Positions 16,985 to 24,515 of a stretch of DNA of 39,317 nucleotides are shown piece after piece. The notes below the pieces were generated by a model. It was not told the DNA's origin. It made no database searches and worked only from the letters and a program-made list of their open reading frames with translations. The position numbers and the translations under genes were made by a program. Each line of letters begins with the position of its first letter. Position 1 is the stretch's first letter. The stretch spans positions 1-39,317 of the forward strand of contig DBTM01000009.1 of assembly GCA_002307055.1 (NCBI GenBank), read 5' to 3'. This DNA comes from Clostridiales bacterium UBA1316 (GTDB lineage Bacteria > Bacillota > Clostridia > Oscillospirales > Oscillospiraceae).

Positions 16985-17575
16985 GTGGCTCACTATTCAG
17001 ATTCGGATATTATCGCAATTTCCGCCGTATCAAGGCGCACCAGTACATTGAGTACCGCATCCACGTCAACCGTCACCGCGTCGGCGGACACCACGCAATC
17101 GACCTCGAAAACAGCTGAACAAAAAGCGGCGGCAGATACCGCCGTCAGTGATTCCAAAGCAACCGATCCCGTCTACTATACGGACACTGTCGAAATCAGC
17201 AGCGAAGCTAAAAGCTTAGCCCAAAGTGCCTCCGCTGCGGATTCAACGTCCGACACGTCGGATACGACAGAAGCCGACACCGCGGATGAGACTGCGTCCG
17301 CGACAGCCGAAACGGCTGCGAAACCGTCTTCAGCACCTCCCCCCTCAAAATCGTCTGCATCGTCTGCATCTTCATCGTCATCGTCAAGCTCCAGCACAAA
17401 TGACCTGTCGCGTTATACCGAATATCAGCTCAAGCAGATGCTGGGGGCAAAAACGATTTCAGCGGCTCAGTATAATGCTGAAATCAGCAGAAGAACCAAA
17501 CTGGAGGAAAGCCTGAAAGCCGCCGCTTCATCCACGAAGACCACGACAGCCTCCGACACCGAAGCAAAAGACTAA
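16985..17575 (+). CDS. Ser/Thr/Ala-rich low-complexity hypothetical protein
   Basis: 196 residues starting with GTG at 16985 (GAAAGAAGG about 8 bases upstream). Residues ~18-140 are low-complexity Ser/Thr/Ala/Asp, including a Pro-Ser run and a long Ser tract. A conserved-looking element TDTVEISSEAKSLAQ (about 66-80) resembles the DxxEIS segment found in SprA-type and surface-associated proteins. A short folded region near 140-175 (LSRYTEYQLKQMLGAKTISA) follows. No signal peptide or membrane helix. The function is not recognised. Confidence 0.65.
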   Translation: MAHYSDSDIIAISAVSRRTSTLSTASTSTVTASADTTQSTSKTAEQKAAADTAVSDSKATDPVYYTDTVEISSEAKSLAQSASAADSTSDTSDTTEADTADETASATAETAAKPSSAPPPSKSSASSASSSSSSSSSTNDLSRYTEYQLKQMLGAKTISAAQYNAEISRRTKLEESLKAAASSTKTTTASDTEAKD

Positions 17576-17603
17576 CAATATGTTTATTACCGTATAGACG
17601 CAA

Positions 17604-17655
17604 GCAAAGAGCAGAAATAGCACGGCGTAATGCTGACTGTTTCTGCTCTTTTGCT
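17604..17655 (+). terminator. Terminator after the Ser/Thr-rich gene
   Basis: GCAAAGAGCAGAA (17604-17616) pairs with TTCTGCTCTTTTGC (about 17641-17654) with one bulged base and a loop of over 20 bases; a T-run is embedded in the right arm. Weaker than the other hairpins here. Confidence 0.5.
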
Positions 17656-17698
17656 TTGTATCTGCTTTAAAGCAAGCCTTGTCAGCCATGTTTTATAA

Positions 17699-17727
17699 GT
17701 ATAAAGCCCGTACCTTGGACATATTAT
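17699..17727 (+). promoter_or_regulatory. Candidate sigma-E promoter for the pdaB-like gene
   Basis: GTATAAA (17699-17705), spacing 14, CATATTAT (17720-17727). The -10 matches six of eight positions of the known sigma-E consensus CATACAMT and the -35 five of seven of KMATATW. Predicted start about 20 bases before the gene. A sporulation-type deacetylase is the expected kind of target. Confidence 0.45.
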
Positions 17728-17756
17728 CGATTATAAAGGTATGGGAGGGCTGAAAA

Positions 17757-18524
17757 TTGCATATGTGTAAGGTTTTTATTGTACTGACGAAACGGAGAAT
17801 CGCACTGGCTGCGACGATTCTCGCCGTTATTTTTATATTTGTGACAATCAATAGCCCGGCAATCGTCGGGGCGGCTGCGACGACGCGGGAGCTGCCGATT
17901 TATTGCGTGAAGAGGGATAACAAGGCGGTTTCACTGACGTTTGACGCGGCTTGGGGGAATGAGGACACACAGAAGCTTATCGATATACTGGGCAAATACA
18001 ATGTCAAGGCGACGTTCTTTGTTGTCGGGGCATGGGCTGTGAAATATCCCGAATCGGTTAAAGCCCTGGCGGACGCCGGTCATCAGGTGATGAACCACTC
18101 CAATGACCACGCGCATTTTTCGCGCCTGTCGGCGGAGCAGATTGTGGCAAATGTCACTGCCTGCAATCAAAAAGTCGCTGCTGTCACCGGTATCACACCG
18201 ACGCTGTTCCGGTGCCCTTACGGCGAATACGACGACAATGTTGTCAAAACGCTTAAAGCTATGGGCATGAACACGATACAGTGGGATGTCGACAGCCTGG
18301 ATTGGAAGGGTATATCCGCCGGTGAAATCACAAAGCGGGTCATCAGCAAGGTAGAACCCGGCAGCATCATTCTCTTCCACAATGCCGCGCTGCACACACC
18401 CGAAGCGCTGCCGGCCATCATCGAATATCTGATTTCAAACGGCTATTCCATCGTCCCGGTGTCGGATTTGATCCTCAAGGGGGATTATACGATTGACCAT
18501 ACGGGGCGGCAGCTGCCGGGATAA
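17757..18524 (+). CDS. pdaB: Polysaccharide deacetylase, PdaB-like sporulation type
   Basis: 255 residues. A membrane-anchor or signal segment at about 14-40, then a NodB domain: SLTFDAAWGNEDT (Asp63), HSNDHAHF (His114, His118 as metal ligands), RCPYGEYDD and the late SIILFHN. The TFDxxWGNE form with no second Asp is typical of the PdaB branch, which is sporulation-specific in Bacillus. It would act on peptidoglycan outside the membrane. TTG at 17757 fits GGAGG at 17744-17748 (spacing 8); ATG at 17763 is possible. A sigma-E-like promoter precedes it. Confidence 0.87.
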   Translation: MHMCKVFIVLTKRRIALAATILAVIFIFVTINSPAIVGAAATTRELPIYCVKRDNKAVSLTFDAAWGNEDTQKLIDILGKYNVKATFFVVGAWAVKYPESVKALADAGHQVMNHSNDHAHFSRLSAEQIVANVTACNQKVAAVTGITPTLFRCPYGEYDDNVVKTLKAMGMNTIQWDVDSLDWKGISAGEITKRVISKVEPGSIILFHNAALHTPEALPAIIEYLISNGYSIVPVSDLILKGDYTIDHTGRQLPG

Positions 18525-18577
18525 TAAGCAATGCAAGAGTGGACCATCCATACTTGTGCGGCGCTGCCCGTCACAAT

Positions 18578-18640
18578 TTAGGCGGCGTGGAAGCCGCCCG
18601 CTACGATGTGGTTTGTCTGGGCAGACCTTGTGCCTGCCCT
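18578..18640. repeat. Two G/C hairpins in the gap after pdaB
   Basis: GGCGGC (18581-18586) pairs with GCCGCC (18593-18598), and GGGCAG (18619-18624) pairs with CTGCCC (18634-18639). The pair of GC-rich hairpins joined by a short linker is the style of intergenic repeats common in related genomes. No second copy lies in the window, so repeat status is a guess. The rest of 18525-18792 shows no gene; a TATAAT at 18714-18719 lacks a good -35. Confidence 0.35.
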
Positions 18641-18792
18641 TCTTTGTCGGCGTTACGCGGGACAGGGGGTAATTGATGCTCATTTTGTTTCTGTTAAATA
18701 GAAATAATTATGTTATAATAATAACTGACATAGTTTATAACTGAAGTGATTTTCAGATCAAGGCAGAAACAGAGAAATGCGGAGGAGCACCC

Positions 18793-19365
18793 ATGTCAGA
18801 CGAAAGCAACAAGTGCGGCTGCGGGCACGACCATGACGGCAGCTGCGAAGAGCATGATAATCAACACGAGGAAAACGATGGCTGCGGCTGCGGCAGTGAC
18901 GGCTGTGCAGGCGGCTGCGAAGGCGGCTGTAATGGCGGTGGCTGCGAGGGCGGCGTTATTTATATTACGGAAGAAGAGAAAGATTTTTTAGAGCGGCTGG
19001 GGCGGCTGGCTTTTATGCCGCTCGCCCGGTTCATTATGAGGAGCTCAAAATCCGAGCATATGGAGTCGGTTGGGCTGGAGCCGGTCTATTTGCAGGATAA
19101 AAACGATTCGATGGAGACCGTCAAGCAGATAGGCGCCGTGCTGCGTTCGCTTGAGGATAAATATTTGATTTCGCTCGATTACGATATGCCGCTTTTGAAT
19201 TACAACTATTCCATATACGAAGAATCCGAGCTGTATCAGCTTTTTTGCAGGACTGTACGGGACGGCGCGAAGCAAGGAGGCTTCCTCTTCGACCTGGCGG
19301 AGCTCGAACGCGGCAGCATGGCGCTGACCACGCTGGGACAGGACGCGCTCGACAGCCTGGAGTAA
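18793..19365 (+). CDS. Hypothetical protein with Cys/Gly/His-rich N-terminus
   Basis: 190 residues. Residues ~8-55 are packed with Cys, Gly, His and acidic residues in repeats such as CGCGHDHD, CGCGSDGC and GGCEGGCNGG, a likely metal-binding tail. From ~58 a normal folded domain follows: ITEEEKDFLERLGRLAFMPLARF, LRSLEDKYLISLDYDMPLLNY, ending in LTTLGQDALDSLE, which looks like a winged-helix-type C-terminus. ATG follows GGAGGAG. I do not recognise the family. A shared terminator separates it from the convergent HAD gene. Metal storage, delivery or sensing would fit the composition, but that is inference. Confidence 0.75.
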   Translation: MSDESNKCGCGHDHDGSCEEHDNQHEENDGCGCGSDGCAGGCEGGCNGGGCEGGVIYITEEEKDFLERLGRLAFMPLARFIMRSSKSEHMESVGLEPVYLQDKNDSMETVKQIGAVLRSLEDKYLISLDYDMPLLNYNYSIYEESELYQLFCRTVRDGAKQGGFLFDLAELERGSMALTTLGQDALDSLE

Positions 19366-19400
19366 GGTGTTGGCGCAGGCGGGAATGGCAGAGACTCATG

Positions 19401-19440
19401 ACAGGGGATTATTTGAAGCTTTCAAATAATCCCCTGTTTT
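19401..19440. terminator. Bidirectional terminator between Cys-rich and HAD genes
   Basis: Perfect 17-bp stem (19401-19417 with 19421-19437), 3-base loop, then TTT. It lies 36 bases after one stop and adjoins the convergent HAD stop (19439-19441), so it serves both strands. Confidence 0.92.
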
Positions 19441-20071
19441 ATAATTCGCTTAAGTCGTTCATGATTTTGATGTGCGGCAGGGCTTCAAACTCGCGGGCTT
19501 GGGTTGTGCCGGTGGTAACGGCGGCAAAGTCGACGGCGGCGTTGTTGGCGGCGTTGGCGTCTACGAGGCTGTCGCCGATGTAGAGGACATCGCTTTTTTG
19601 GCCGCCGAGGCGCTCTAGAGCTAAAAATATCCCCTGCGGGTCAGGCTTGGGAAGCGCAATGTCCTCCCCGCCGATGATGATATCAACCAAATTTGTGATA
19701 TTGAAGCGTTTTAATATATCTTCGATTCGAAAACGATACTTCGTCGAGATGATGCCGATTCTGCATCCCTTTGACCGGAGCTTTTCAAGCGTCGGGACGG
19801 TCGAGGGATACAGATCGGTGTTGTTAACCATGACCTCGTCGGCTTTCTGCCTGAATTCCAGATGGTATTGCTCGAGCTTTGCGATATCCGTTTCACCGGT
19901 CAGCATAGTCATTGAGTTTTTGACGGGATAACCGATGGTCTTGCATATATCGTAGTCGGAAGCGCCTGTATAGCCATGCTTTTCAAGCACATGGCGGTAA
20001 CAGGCGACAATGGCGCGCTCAGAGTCGGCAAGCGTGTAGTCGAAGTCAAACAAATAGATCGAATAGGCCAA
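19439..20071 (-). CDS. HAD-superfamily phosphatase (Gph/PpaX-like)
   Basis: 210 residues with the HAD motifs in order: motif I FDFDYTLADS (about 8-17), motif II IISTKYR (about 108), Lys in LPKPDPQ (about 140) and motif IV LYIGDSLVDANAANNA. A helical cap sits between I and II. It should be a phosphoglycolate- or pyrophosphatase-type small-molecule phosphatase. Start is TTG at 20071 with AAAGGA upstream at a good distance. It diverges from the DUF3810-like gene. Confidence 0.88.
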   Translation of the reverse strand: MAYSIYLFDFDYTLADSERAIVACYRHVLEKHGYTGASDYDICKTIGYPVKNSMTMLTGETDIAKLEQYHLEFRQKADEVMVNNTDLYPSTVPTLEKLRSKGCRIGIISTKYRFRIEDILKRFNITNLVDIIIGGEDIALPKPDPQGIFLALERLGGQKSDVLYIGDSLVDANAANNAAVDFAAVTTGTTQAREFEALPHIKIMNDLSEL

Positions 20072-20139
20072 AATAGTGTTCCTTTCGTATGGCGACTGTA
20101 TTGTAACTCTTTTACAGATAAGTCCCCATCATTTTTCAC

Positions 20140-20168
20140 TTGTCATTATGCGTCCTACACTATATACT
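20140..20168 (+). promoter_or_regulatory. Sigma-A-type promoter for the DUF3810-like gene
   Basis: TTGTCA at 20140-20145 and TATACT at 20163-20168, spacing 17. The start would fall just ahead of the AAGGAGG ribosome site at 20184. Confidence 0.5.
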
Positions 20169-20196
20169 GTATATAGAAACATAAAGGAGGGGTGTT

Positions 20197-21354
20197 ATGG
20201 CACAAGAAGTTGTAATGAAACCTGGAGAGGACAAGCAGCCCGCGGAGAAAAGGATACCGCGCCGCCTCTGGCTGCATATTCTGCTGGCAGCCCTGCCGAT
20301 GATTTTAATTGCTCTGTATTACATATATAACAGCAGACAAGACATCATGAACTGGGTCAATACGAACATTGCCTCTGTGTACAGGGACGCGATGGCAAAG
20401 GTCAGCGCGTTCGGGCCGTTTAAATATTTCTCCCTGGCCGAGATACTGATTACACTGCTCGTCCTATGGGCGCTGTACTATATCGTCAGAACGGTAATCA
20501 TTCTGATTACCAGGCCTCAGAAGCTCGCGCATCTGGGCAAGCGCCTGTATGTCATGCTTGTTCTGGCGCTGTACATATTCGCGGCGTATTCCTGGACCTG
20601 GGGCGTCGGCTATCACAGTACGGACCTCGCCGTCAAAACGAGCCTGACTTCCAGCGGTATTTCCGTGGCGCAGCTGACAGACATCACAAAGCTGTTCGCG
20701 GAGAAAGCCAATGAACTGGCCGGGCAGGTCAACAGGGACGCGGACAGGCACCTTATTTTCGATAAGGAATATGATTTTGAGCTGTCCAAAGGGCTTTACA
20801 CCAATGTCGTCAGTCAGATTCCGGCACTCAGCGGGACATCCTATCCGCCGAAGGCGATGCTTTACTCAAAGCTGATGACGGCGGTTGGCTTTACGGGGGT
20901 ATACATTGCCCTGACCGGAGAGACGAATATCAATGTTGACGCGCCGGCAGCCTTGATACCCGCGACCATCGCGCATGAAATGGCACACCAGCGCGGCGTC
21001 AATTCCGAGGATGAGGCTAATTTCGCCGGTATCGCGGCCTGTATCACCTCGAACATCACCATATATGAATACTCGGGGTATCTTGACGGCCTTATTTACC
21101 TCTCAAACGCCTTGTACGAAGCAGACCCCGATGCCTGCAGCGCGATCCTGTCGACACTCAACAGCGACGTCCTGTGCGACTGGAAGGACAACAGCGACTA
21201 TTGGGCCAAATATGAATCCACCGCCGCCGCCCAAACAGTCTCCGCGGTGTACGACGATTATCTGAAATCAAACGGCGAGACGCTGGGCATCAGCTCCTAC
21301 GGCGCCTGCGTGGACATGCTGGTTACCTGGCTGGAGAAGACACCGCAGTCTTAA
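20197..21354 (+). CDS. Membrane zinc-peptidase-like protein (DUF3810 family)
   Basis: 385 residues. Three membrane helices near residues 27-44, 79-104 and 116-133, then a large domain with HEMAHQRG (His260, Glu261, His264) and SEDEANF downstream, the pattern of a gluzincin-like metallopeptidase with Glu271 or Glu273 as a third ligand candidate. DUF3810 proteins have this plan; their substrates are unknown to me. ATG follows AAGGAGG. The stop codon overlaps the mntP stop in the palindrome TTAA (21351-21354). Confidence 0.85.
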   Translation: MAQEVVMKPGEDKQPAEKRIPRRLWLHILLAALPMILIALYYIYNSRQDIMNWVNTNIASVYRDAMAKVSAFGPFKYFSLAEILITLLVLWALYYIVRTVIILITRPQKLAHLGKRLYVMLVLALYIFAAYSWTWGVGYHSTDLAVKTSLTSSGISVAQLTDITKLFAEKANELAGQVNRDADRHLIFDKEYDFELSKGLYTNVVSQIPALSGTSYPPKAMLYSKLMTAVGFTGVYIALTGETNINVDAPAALIPATIAHEMAHQRGVNSEDEANFAGIAACITSNITIYEYSGYLDGLIYLSNALYEADPDACSAILSTLNSDVLCDWKDNSDYWAKYESTAAAQTVSAVYDDYLKSNGETLGISSYGACVDMLVTWLEKTPQS

Positions 21355-21929
21355 AGAATACCGAATTGCTCCAGAAGGATTTTAACGCCGAGCGCGCAGA
21401 GGATGGTGCCGCCGACGATCTCCGCAGGGGCCTGATATTTCGCGCCGAAGACGTTGCCGATTTTGACACCGACCATAGACAGGGCGAACGTCGTGATACC
21501 GATGGCCAGGACAGCCGGGATGATCTGCACTTTTAAAAAAGCAAAGGTGACGCCGACCGCAAGCGCGTCGATGCTCGTCGCGACAGCCATCAGGAACATC
21601 GCCTTGACGGAGAGCGAGCAGTCGGCGGTTACAGTATCCTCCGAAGCCTTGTCTTTTCTGGGGAGCGCTTCGCGGATCATGTTCAGGCCGATTGCCGCCA
21701 GAAGGATAAAGGCGATCCAATGCGACGCTGTTTGAATGTACTGCGAAAACTGCGTGCCGAGAAAGTAGCCGACGAGCGGCATCAGCGCCTGAAAACCGCC
21801 GAACCAGACGCCGACGGTCAGCGTATTCTTCATGCTCAGCCTGTCCATGGACAAGCCCTTGCAGATGGACACCGCAACAGCATCCATCGACAAACCAAGC
21901 GCTAATATAAACAATTCAGCAAAACTCAT
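21351..21929 (-). CDS. mntP: Manganese efflux pump MntP
   Basis: 192 residues, six predicted helices. The paired, inverted-repeat halves carry the conserved Asp motifs GLSMDAVAVSICKG (near residue 16) and ATSIDALAVGVTFA (near 120) that mark MntP. It exports Mn2+ from the cytoplasm. A leader of about 75 bases lies between its promoter and start, with a 7-bp hairpin (21975-21993), but it is too short and lacks the motifs of the yybP-ykoY manganese riboswitch. The stop overlaps the convergent DUF3810-like stop. Confidence 0.93.
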   Translation of the reverse strand: MSFAELFILALGLSMDAVAVSICKGLSMDRLSMKNTLTVGVWFGGFQALMPLVGYFLGTQFSQYIQTASHWIAFILLAAIGLNMIREALPRKDKASEDTVTADCSLSVKAMFLMAVATSIDALAVGVTFAFLKVQIIPAVLAIGITTFALSMVGVKIGNVFGAKYQAPAEIVGGTILCALGVKILLEQFGIL

Positions 21930-22010
21930 TTTATAATTCTACCCTCGCTCCAAAAACGATGTGCCGCAATACGCGCAGCGCCTGGCGCGCTGCCATCGCA
22001 GCATTATGGC

Positions 22011-22039
22011 AGTATATCAAATCCGCTCAGGCTCGTCAA
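22011..22039 (-). promoter_or_regulatory. Sigma-A promoter of mntP
   Basis: Read on the - strand: TTGACG (22039-22034), spacing 17, TATACT (22016-22011). Eleven of twelve positions are close to consensus or exact. Confidence 0.65.
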
Positions 22040-22073
22040 ATATTATGTGACGGCATATAGGCAGGTATAACTG

Positions 22074-22113
22074 AAATGGTATGTCAATCATCAATGAATT
22101 GACATACCATTTT
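22074..22113. terminator. Terminator between mntP promoter and the downstream hypothetical
   Basis: Perfect 15-bp stem (22074-22088 with 22098-22112), 9-base loop. It lies about 20 bases after the stop of the - strand gene ending at 22133; the T-run is stronger on the + strand. Confidence 0.75.
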
Positions 22114-22132
22114 TATATTCTTGAGTCTGTTT

Positions 22133-22591
22133 TCAGCGGATATCGCGCTGCTCACACGCGGCGCCGTATATATAGAGGCCATCCTCGTCCGGATTTTTCA
22201 GTCTTTTCATCACTCTTTGGACAGGCAAGATTGTTGTTCCGTTGGCGAGCTTCACGGAAACATTAATTTCTCCCTCCGGGTCACGATCATCAATGATCCA
22301 CGTACCGCCGTACGCTCTCCGGATCACTTCACCGACATACGCGCCGACGGCAAATATCCTTTTGCCTAAATCCTGGGCTAATAAGCCTTCGGGCACCGCT
22401 TGGCCATCCTGGGCGTTTTCATCGAAGAAACGATCGATTTCATTGAGGCTTTCAAGAGAAAAATCCGCTTGATAGCCTGAGAATATGAGCGCTTTCGAAA
22501 TCCAATCATATCCCTTGACGACATCTTCACTTAATACGGGCTTTGTTTGGTTGTTCGCGTTCTTATGCTTAAATAAATCAAAAAAGCCCAT
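22133..22591 (-). CDS. Conserved-looking hypothetical protein
   Basis: 152 residues, soluble. It starts MGFFDLFKHK, typical of small cytoplasmic Firmicute proteins, and has a central segment LGKRIFAVGAYVGEVIRRAYGGTW and a beta-rich end (DPEGEINVSVKLANGTTILPVQRVMKR). I have seen the GAYVGEVIRR-GG-W pattern in uncharacterised Firmicute proteins but know no function. ATG has AAAAGG upstream. It follows VanW in the transcription order reversed, separated by 38 bases; both are on the - strand, so VanW reads away after it. Confidence 0.7.
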   Translation of the reverse strand: MGFFDLFKHKNANNQTKPVLSEDVVKGYDWISKALIFSGYQADFSLESLNEIDRFFDENAQDGQAVPEGLLAQDLGKRIFAVGAYVGEVIRRAYGGTWIIDDRDPEGEINVSVKLANGTTILPVQRVMKRLKNPDEDGLYIYGAACEQRDIR

Positions 22592-22629
22592 ATATAACCA
22601 TACCTTTTATTTTTCAGCTCTTAAGCCGT

Positions 22630-24327
22630 TTATGGGTTGGAAGGCAGCGGTGAGGTGATGTCCGCCGACGGGGATGGCGACACTGCGGCAGGTTCAGAGC
22701 TCGATGAGGCGGATGGAGAAGACGATGTCACCGCCGGGGATGCCGTTGTTAAGGTGCCGACGGGAACAAGGATTACTTTATCCTGGACTCTGTATTTATT
22801 CCTGGCTAAAAAGGTTTTGCTTAACTGGTTGCCCGCCGCGTCGTAGATATATTTATAGGTATCTATAACATAGCCTTTATGCCCGGAGGATTCCTCTTTT
22901 GTCGCGCCCGCCGCGATGCTCGGGTCTTCTTTGCGCACTGTTTTGAAATCGGTGGAGCTGATTACTTCATATTTGACTTCGACTTTATTCGTATCAACCT
23001 TTGTGCCGAGGATTTTGACGTCCAGATTGCCCTTGTTCATAACGGCGACGATTTGGATCGGGTATTCCGTGTTATTCTTAAACTTAAAATCAACGGTGCC
23101 CCAGTTCACTGTCGCGTCATCGCCAAGGGGCAGGTATGTGACGATAAACATGTGATTTGAACGCTCAACAACCTCAAGATTGGCATAAAGCACGCAGTAG
23201 TAGAGTGTTGAGGAACCCTGGCAGATGCCTCCGCCGATTTCCTGAACGACTTGCCCTCCGACATAAGCTCCGGCTTCCGTATAACCTTTTGCTGTTGTGC
23301 GCTCGCCGAGGGTTTCATTATACGAAAACGTCTCGCCCGGGTTTAGAATTTTGCCGTTCATTGCCGCCGCAGCCAGTGTTACATTATGGACTCTATTCGC
23401 CGTACCTGCCACATATGTCGATTTTTCAGATAAAATATCCCTGAAGATGGTGCCCTGGAGCTGCGCGGTCGTGACAGCCGGATCCGTGCGTATGAGCGGA
23501 ATTGTCACCGTCGCGCCGGTCTGCGCAGCGGCAAGCGCCTGCTTGGCCGCGGTGACATCGAAGCTGATCCCGGTGACGCCGGGAATCACTTGCTTTGTCG
23601 CCGTGTCGTATACGGCATCGACAGGCTTTACATAGATGCTGTCATAGATACTCTGGAGGTCTATATCATTGCCGCCGACTGTCCCGACGTTGTAATCCAC
23701 CGTGACGGGGCTGTTCTGCTCGGCAGACTGTGTGAGCGACTTAACGGCAAGGTCATATAGGGCGTCGGCGTCAGCGAGCGGACTCACGCTCCCCTTTGTA
23801 ATCGCAATGCTGTCGTCATTTACTTTATACGCGGTATTCATCAGCGTTTCATTGAACTTCTTGGCGTACTTATTGACCGTGCTTCTGATATAATCCTCAT
23901 TGAGCTGAACAGTTCTGCTGTGCTCGACATCGAGGGATGAGAACATACTCTTGACATAACTGAACTCATTCGAAAAAAAAGAACCTTCCCTGCCGTATTG
24001 ATAAGCAGCCTCCGCGGCGTCCTCAGCGTAAAGCCGGACGCCTGATTCTTCCCCGGTAATTGTCATTTTCTCTCCGTCGGAGAAATTGACGGTAACGGCA
24101 ACCTCTGAAGCTGTTTTTTCATAACCGCCGTCGGTAAGCGCTGTTTTCGCCTGGTCGACCGTCAGTCCTGACAGATTAATGCCTGCGATTGACACATTGG
24201 GATAAATTGTATCTAATTTGTTGACATAAAAGCCCGCTGCGGCTGTACCGGCGGCAAGTACGACGATGACCGCGCCCGCTATAATACCCGCAACAACACC
24301 TGTTTTCATCTTCGGCTTCGCCGCCAC
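22630..24327 (-). CDS. VanW-family secreted/membrane-anchored protein
   Basis: 565 residues. Near the start: Lys-rich N-terminus then a membrane helix (about 9-33). Then a peptidoglycan-binding-4-type domain (about 60-300, with the IAGINLSGLTVDQAKTAL opening and YIRSTVNKYAKKFN), the VanW domain (about 310-450: NRVHNVTLAAAAMNG, NPGETFSYNETLGERT, GGQVVQEIGGGICQGSSTLY, SNHMFIVTYLPLG), and a G5-like beta region, ending in a Ser/Pro-rich tail. The start is GTG at 24327 because an in-frame stop lies just upstream; its ribosome site is weak. Probably cell-wall associated; VanW's exact role is not known. Confidence 0.88.
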   Translation of the reverse strand: MAAKPKMKTGVVAGIIAGAVIVVLAAGTAAAGFYVNKLDTIYPNVSIAGINLSGLTVDQAKTALTDGGYEKTASEVAVTVNFSDGEKMTITGEESGVRLYAEDAAEAAYQYGREGSFFSNEFSYVKSMFSSLDVEHSRTVQLNEDYIRSTVNKYAKKFNETLMNTAYKVNDDSIAITKGSVSPLADADALYDLAVKSLTQSAEQNSPVTVDYNVGTVGGNDIDLQSIYDSIYVKPVDAVYDTATKQVIPGVTGISFDVTAAKQALAAAQTGATVTIPLIRTDPAVTTAQLQGTIFRDILSEKSTYVAGTANRVHNVTLAAAAMNGKILNPGETFSYNETLGERTTAKGYTEAGAYVGGQVVQEIGGGICQGSSTLYYCVLYANLEVVERSNHMFIVTYLPLGDDATVNWGTVDFKFKNNTEYPIQIVAVMNKGNLDVKILGTKVDTNKVEVKYEVISSTDFKTVRKEDPSIAAGATKEESSGHKGYVIDTYKYIYDAAGNQLSKTFLARNKYRVQDKVILVPVGTLTTASPAVTSSSPSASSSSEPAAVSPSPSADITSPLPSNP

Positions 24328-24399
24328 GTTATCCGCATTATTCTTATCCTGTTTTATTTAAATCCCATCCTTCACTGCGCGCTGTCAAGCTATTTTTAT

Positions 24400-24428
24400 A
24401 TTTTATCGTTATTACGATTAAATTTCAA
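24400..24428 (-). promoter_or_regulatory. Probable promoter of the VanW gene
   Basis: On the - strand TTGAAA (24428-24423), spacing 17, TAAAAT (24405-24400), about 70 bases before the GTG start. The surrounding stretch is AT-rich. Confidence 0.5.
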
Positions 24429-24515
24429 ACGTATTTTATTACATATTACTACAATATCTGTAACTTTTTTAGAAGCATTTAACAAACCTTAACCGAACTC
24501 TTGAGGCTATCCTAT

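Noticed and set aside
18746..18991. Overlapping 81-codon frame at the start of the Cys-rich gene
   Set aside because: Out of frame with the Cys/Gly-rich protein, which has the AGGAGG-type ribosome site and a folded domain after the tail.
21930..22010. mntP leader as a manganese (yybP-ykoY) riboswitch
   Set aside because: Only about 75 bases, with one simple hairpin and none of the conserved yybP-ykoY loop bases.
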